Assembly (NCBI GenBank): GCA_031290855.1
Contig: JAISLM010000118.1
Coordinates: 1-7,955, forward strand
Length of the DNA stretch: 7,955 nucleotides
Source: Spirochaetaceae bacterium
GTDB taxonomy: Bacteria > Spirochaetota > Spirochaetia > Treponematales > Breznakiellaceae
Direction: 5' to 3'
Shown here: positions 5,985 through 7,955 of the stretch, one piece after another
How the letters are laid out: each line of letters begins with the position of its first letter
Numbering within the stretch: position 1 is the stretch's first letter
The notes under the pieces: generated by a model
The model's database searches: none
What the model was told of the DNA's origin: nothing
What the model saw: the letters and a program-made list of their open reading frames with translations, nothing else
Made by a program: the position numbers and the translations under genes

Positions 5985-6890
5985 GTGCTTAAGGATTTTA
6001 GGAAAGGGGCGGCGCTTGCGGTGCTGTCGTACTGTATTTGGGGCGCGTTGCCGCTGTTTTGGAAGCTGCTGTCCGCTGCCGCGCCGCTGCACATACTGGC
6101 GTTCAGGATCGCCGGCTCCCTGCTGTTTGTCGGCGCGATACTTCTTTTTAAAAAGAAGTATACGTTTTTGCGGCATTTCCGGGAACGGCGGGAACGCGGC
6201 TACATCATCTGCGCGGCCCTCCTCGTGACTTTCAACTGGGGACTGTACATCTGGACTGTGAACAGCGGACACGCGATCTGGGCGTCTTTCGGCTACTACA
6301 TCAACCCGCTCGTGTCGATAGTGCTGGGGATGGTTTTTTTCAGGGAACGGCTTTCCGCGCTGCAATGGGCCGCGTTCGCCTCGGCGACGCTCGGAGTGAT
6401 AGCGCACACGGCCCTGTCCGGCGAGCTTCCCGCTGTTTCCCTCGCCCTTGCGCTGTCTTTCGGCGCCTACGGCCTCGTCAAAAAGAAGATACACGTAAAC
6501 TCGCTGGAAGCCCTCGGCGCGGAAACGCTGGCGGCGCTGCCTTTCGCACTGATACTGCTGTTCTTCCCGTTCGGCGCGATAATGAAGGACGGCGGCGCGG
6601 AGGTCCTGTTCGGCAGCCTGTCCGGCCTGGCGCATTACGGAACGGCCCTATGGCTGGGCTTCCTGCTGGCGGGGCCGGCCACGGCGATGCCGCTGATCCT
6701 GTTTTCCGAGTCGGCCCGCCTGATACCGCTCTCGTCACTCGGCTTCATACAGTTCCTTTCGCCTAGCTTTACCCTGTTGATCGGGGTGTTCGTGTTCCGG
6801 GAGAATTTTCAGGCGGAACACTTCGCGGCGTTTTCCCTTGTGTGGCTGGGCGTAATCCTGTACTCGATCTCTCTGTTCCGCAAACGCTAG
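5985..6890 (+). CDS. rarD: RarD-type EamA/DMT-superfamily permease
   Basis: Inner-membrane protein of the drug/metabolite transporter superfamily; RarD is named from a chloramphenicol-sensitivity phenotype and its physiological substrate is not settled. 301 residues with about ten hydrophobic segments arranged as two EamA repeats. Family signatures are WGALPLFWK at 19-27, NWGLYIWTVNSGH at 84-96, GYYINPLVSIVLGM at 103-116 followed by FFRERLS, SFGAYGLVKKKI at 158-169, and LGFIQFLSPSFTLLIGV at 252-268 followed by FRE. The order and spacing match E. coli RarD throughout. The start is a GTG preceded by GGCGGGGG; no in-frame ATG fits. Monocistronic by context: it is divergent from the peptidase and convergent with the hsdS remnant. 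Confidence 0.93.
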   Translation: MLKDFRKGAALAVLSYCIWGALPLFWKLLSAAAPLHILAFRIAGSLLFVGAILLFKKKYTFLRHFRERRERGYIICAALLVTFNWGLYIWTVNSGHAIWASFGYYINPLVSIVLGMVFFRERLSALQWAAFASATLGVIAHTALSGELPAVSLALALSFGAYGLVKKKIHVNSLEALGAETLAALPFALILLFFPFGAIMKDGGAEVLFGSLSGLAHYGTALWLGFLLAGPATAMPLILFSESARLIPLSSLGFIQFLSPSFTLLIGVFVFRENFQAEHFAAFSLVWLGVILYSISLFRKR

Positions 6891-6907
6891 CCTCCGCTCA
6901 GGCGGAT

Positions 6908-6946
6908 ACAAAAGAAATATCCTAAAATCAGCCGGGATTTTGGATA
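6908..6946 (-). terminator. Rho-independent terminator facing the hsdS remnant
   Basis: TATCC-T-AAAATC (6918-6929) pairs with GATTTTGGATA (6936-6946) as an 11-bp stem with one bulged T and a six-base loop. On the minus strand the stem is followed by TTTCTTTTG, a fair T-tract, so it terminates leftward transcription past the hsdS remnant. It may also slow read-through from rarD, where a smaller hairpin TCCGC/GCGGA (6893-6906) comes first. Confidence 0.5.
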
Positions 6947-6969
6947 AACATATTAGTGCAGATAGTTTT

Positions 6970-7104
6970 TTAAGCACAATGCTTTTTGACGGCTGCTTGT
7001 TCCGGTAGTTTCCGCAAGCCGTGTATTTTGTCTTCCAGCTTTTCTATTTCACTGACAATTTTTTGCTGTTCGGCAAGAGGTGTCAAGTCCTCGCGCTGCC
7101 TCAT
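6970..7104 (-). pseudogene. hsdS: C-terminal remnant of type I restriction specificity subunit (HsdS)
   Basis: On the minus strand, about 44 codons end in TAA (6970-6972) and contain LTPLAEQQKIVSEIEKLE followed by a helical KIHGLRKLPEQAAVKKHCA tail. The motif PLAEQQKIV-EIEKLE is the hallmark start of the C-terminal coiled-coil of HsdS target-recognition proteins, which sets the distance between half-sites and contacts HsdM. Upstream the frame is closed by TAG at 7132-7134, and no target-recognition domain, hsdM or hsdR is present. A start at ATG 7102-7104 has no support as a gene. It is therefore a 3' fragment left by deletion or recombination. The terminator-like hairpin at 6908-6946 is probably its original terminator. 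Confidence 0.8.
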
Positions 7105-7626
7105 TGAAAAACTGACCCAAATCAAGGCAGACTATCCGGAAGCAAGTAACTGTAAGAAAATAAGTAGTTATATTTTAGGAGAGATCGCATAGCTCCAATC
7201 TCTGTGGAAAGCGTCTCTTGTTATGTTCAATTCGGTTAATTCTTTATTCGCAAAGTCTGGTTTAATACCGCGCCGAACCTTAGCTTCGCGCTTGCCGTGC
7301 GGAGGTTCATTCGCAGTCGTTTTTCTTACGGCTCTTCCGTCTCGATACTACCCCGCTGCCATGCGAAAACCAGCCATACACCAAATGCCGATGTCCGCAC
7401 GCCCTAGACAAATCGTGCCACGGAAAGCCGTTTCTCATAATATAGAAATACCGCAAAACACCCGCCGGCAGGAAACTTTAGTCGGACTGCCTCCAGCCAG
7501 ATACTGGGTATCAATACTCTAAGCCACGAAGTTTATAGTATCCGAGACTTCAAAAATCGGCTTAACCGTAGTCCACGCAAACCGGATTGCATATAATTCG
7601 TTATAACACAAGGAGTTACTAAACGT
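7105..7626. other. About 520 bases without an intact gene
   Basis: Between the hsdS remnant and the tRNA I see no credible complete gene. A plus-strand frame (7223-7522) and the minus strand opposite 7260-7440 both read like protein in parts; one minus frame gives MAAG, a stop, then YRDGRAVRKTTANEPPHGKR. This would suit a decayed gene, but none is identifiable. No copy of the tRNA 3' end is present as an attachment site. Confidence 0.4.
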
Positions 7627-7698
7627 TGGGTGATACTAGATTTGAACTAGTGACTTCTACCGTGTGAAGGTAGCACTCTCCCACTGAGTTAATCACCC
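7627..7698 (-). tRNA. tRNA-Val (anticodon CAC)
   Basis: On the minus strand a 72-base cloverleaf folds fully: acceptor GGGTGAT/ATCACCC with discriminator A, D-stem ACTC/GAGT, anticodon stem CTACC/GGTAG with loop TTCACAC (anticodon CAC, reading GUG), a five-base variable loop, and T-stem ACTAG/CTAGT with loop TTCAAAT. The CCA end is not encoded: the next bases are ACG. Promoter and start lie about 32 bases upstream. Confidence 0.96.
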
Positions 7699-7736
7699 GC
7701 AAACTAATGCTTTGACAGACGTCCAGCCTAAAAATC

Positions 7737-7765
7737 ATCATAAAAAACTATCGCGGCTTTGTCAA
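7737..7765 (-). promoter_or_regulatory. Promoter of tRNA-Val
   Basis: Minus-strand TTGACA (7760-7765) and TATGAT (7737-7742) with a 17-base spacer: a perfect -35 and a five-of-six -10. The predicted start near 7730 leaves a 32-base 5' leader for RNase P to remove. An insertion sequence end begins only about 15-25 bases upstream of the -35. Confidence 0.75.
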
Positions 7766-7779
7766 GCGCGTTGCCTAAT

Positions 7780-7955
7780 GTCGCCGTGCAATAGAAATGT
7801 CTCCCCGCGTTCAGTAGAAATGTCCCCTTTTTGTAAAATAAGGGAGGGGGAACCATGGCGAATAAACGACAGGATGGGAGCATACGGCTCCGAGGCAAAA
7901 TCATGGAAATGGTAAAACGGAGACAAAAAACATTGAAGGCGGCCTCCCTGGAACT
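7780..7955 (+). mobile_element. Left end of an insertion sequence (right end outside window)
   Basis: Two direct copies of TAGAAATGTC, each followed by C/T-rich bases (7792-7801 and 7815-7824, 23 bases apart), precede a strong ribosome-binding site and a transposase-like start. Repeated short motifs at the terminus are typical of transposase-binding sites. The outer boundary is uncertain; TGTCGCC at 7780 is a candidate tip. The other end is not visible, so inverted repeats cannot be checked. Confidence 0.55.
7855..7955 (+). CDS. Transposase N-terminus, helix-turn-helix (partial, runs off window)
   Basis: An ATG with AGGGAGG seven bases ahead (7841-7847) opens a frame of 33 complete codons starting MANKRQDGSIRLRGKIMEMV and continuing KRRQKTLKAASLEL to the window edge. 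It is basic and helical, and KTLKAASLEL resembles the first helices of the helix-turn-helix of ISNCY-like transposases, which recognise the IS ends. The terminal direct repeats just upstream support this. The catalytic domain is outside the window, so the family and intactness are open. Confidence 0.6.
   Translation, partial: MANKRQDGSIRLRGKIMEMVKRRQKTLKAASLE

Noticed and set aside
5862..6635. Minus-strand frame continuing 258 codons upstream of the peptidase start
   Set aside because: It is antisense to rarD, lacks protein-like composition, and the signal peptide at 5861 marks the true start.
6986..7192. Plus-strand ORF of 68 codons
   Set aside because: Its first half is antisense to the HsdS tail, which is recognisable; the second half matches nothing that I know.
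7712..7915. Plus-strand ORF of 67 codons across the IS end
   Set aside because: It spans the tRNA promoter and IS terminal repeats without a ribosome-binding site; the transposase frame starting at 7855 explains the region better.

Overview
The window is a GC-rich bacterial chromosome segment in which ordinary housekeeping genes are separated by mobile-element debris. No feature fixes the species. The gene mix (Fe-S RNA uridine methyltransferase, single-domain biotin ligase, ATC-hydrolase-family protein, RarD permease, tRNA without an encoded CCA, many short intergenic palindromes) would suit a spirochaete such as a treponeme, but that is a guess.

Layout. Positions 3-482: 3' end of an unrecognised gene, followed by a weak terminator. 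537-1613 (+): RlmC/RlmD-type RNA methyltransferase, whose tail overlaps by 21 bases the tail of birA on the other strand. 1593-3171 (-): birA (TTG start), an ATC-hydrolase-family gene 3 bases upstream of it, and a doubtful 80-codon ORF 22 bases further upstream; these probably form one transcription unit. 3172-3978: no intact gene. It holds a GC-rich palindromic spacer, the first 45 codons of an IS-type transposase, a 164-bp MITE-like element made almost wholly of hairpins, and a second structured stretch that may be a leader RNA or another small repeat. 3979-4629 (+): an AT-rich, unrecognised four-helix membrane protein with a strong Shine-Dalgarno site, compositionally foreign to its surroundings. 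4770-5861 (-): secreted NlpC/P60-like cysteine peptidase, divergent from rarD at 5985-6890 (+). 6970-7104 (-): C-terminal remnant of a type I restriction specificity subunit (HsdS). 7105-7626: no intact gene. 7627-7698 (-): tRNA-Val(CAC) with a near-consensus promoter. From about 7780: left end of an insertion sequence whose transposase runs off the window.

How the parts relate. The housekeeping genes look independent: RNA modification, biotin attachment, sulfur-compound hydrolysis, wall turnover and a DMT-family permease. The mobile material sits in two places: 3400-4640 (truncated transposase, hairpin element, AT-rich cargo-like gene) and 6970-7955 (hsdS remnant, tRNA, IS end). I found no complete defence system, CRISPR array or prophage. 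The hairpin element, the structured leader candidate and a possible leaderless arrangement at two native genes deserve most attention.
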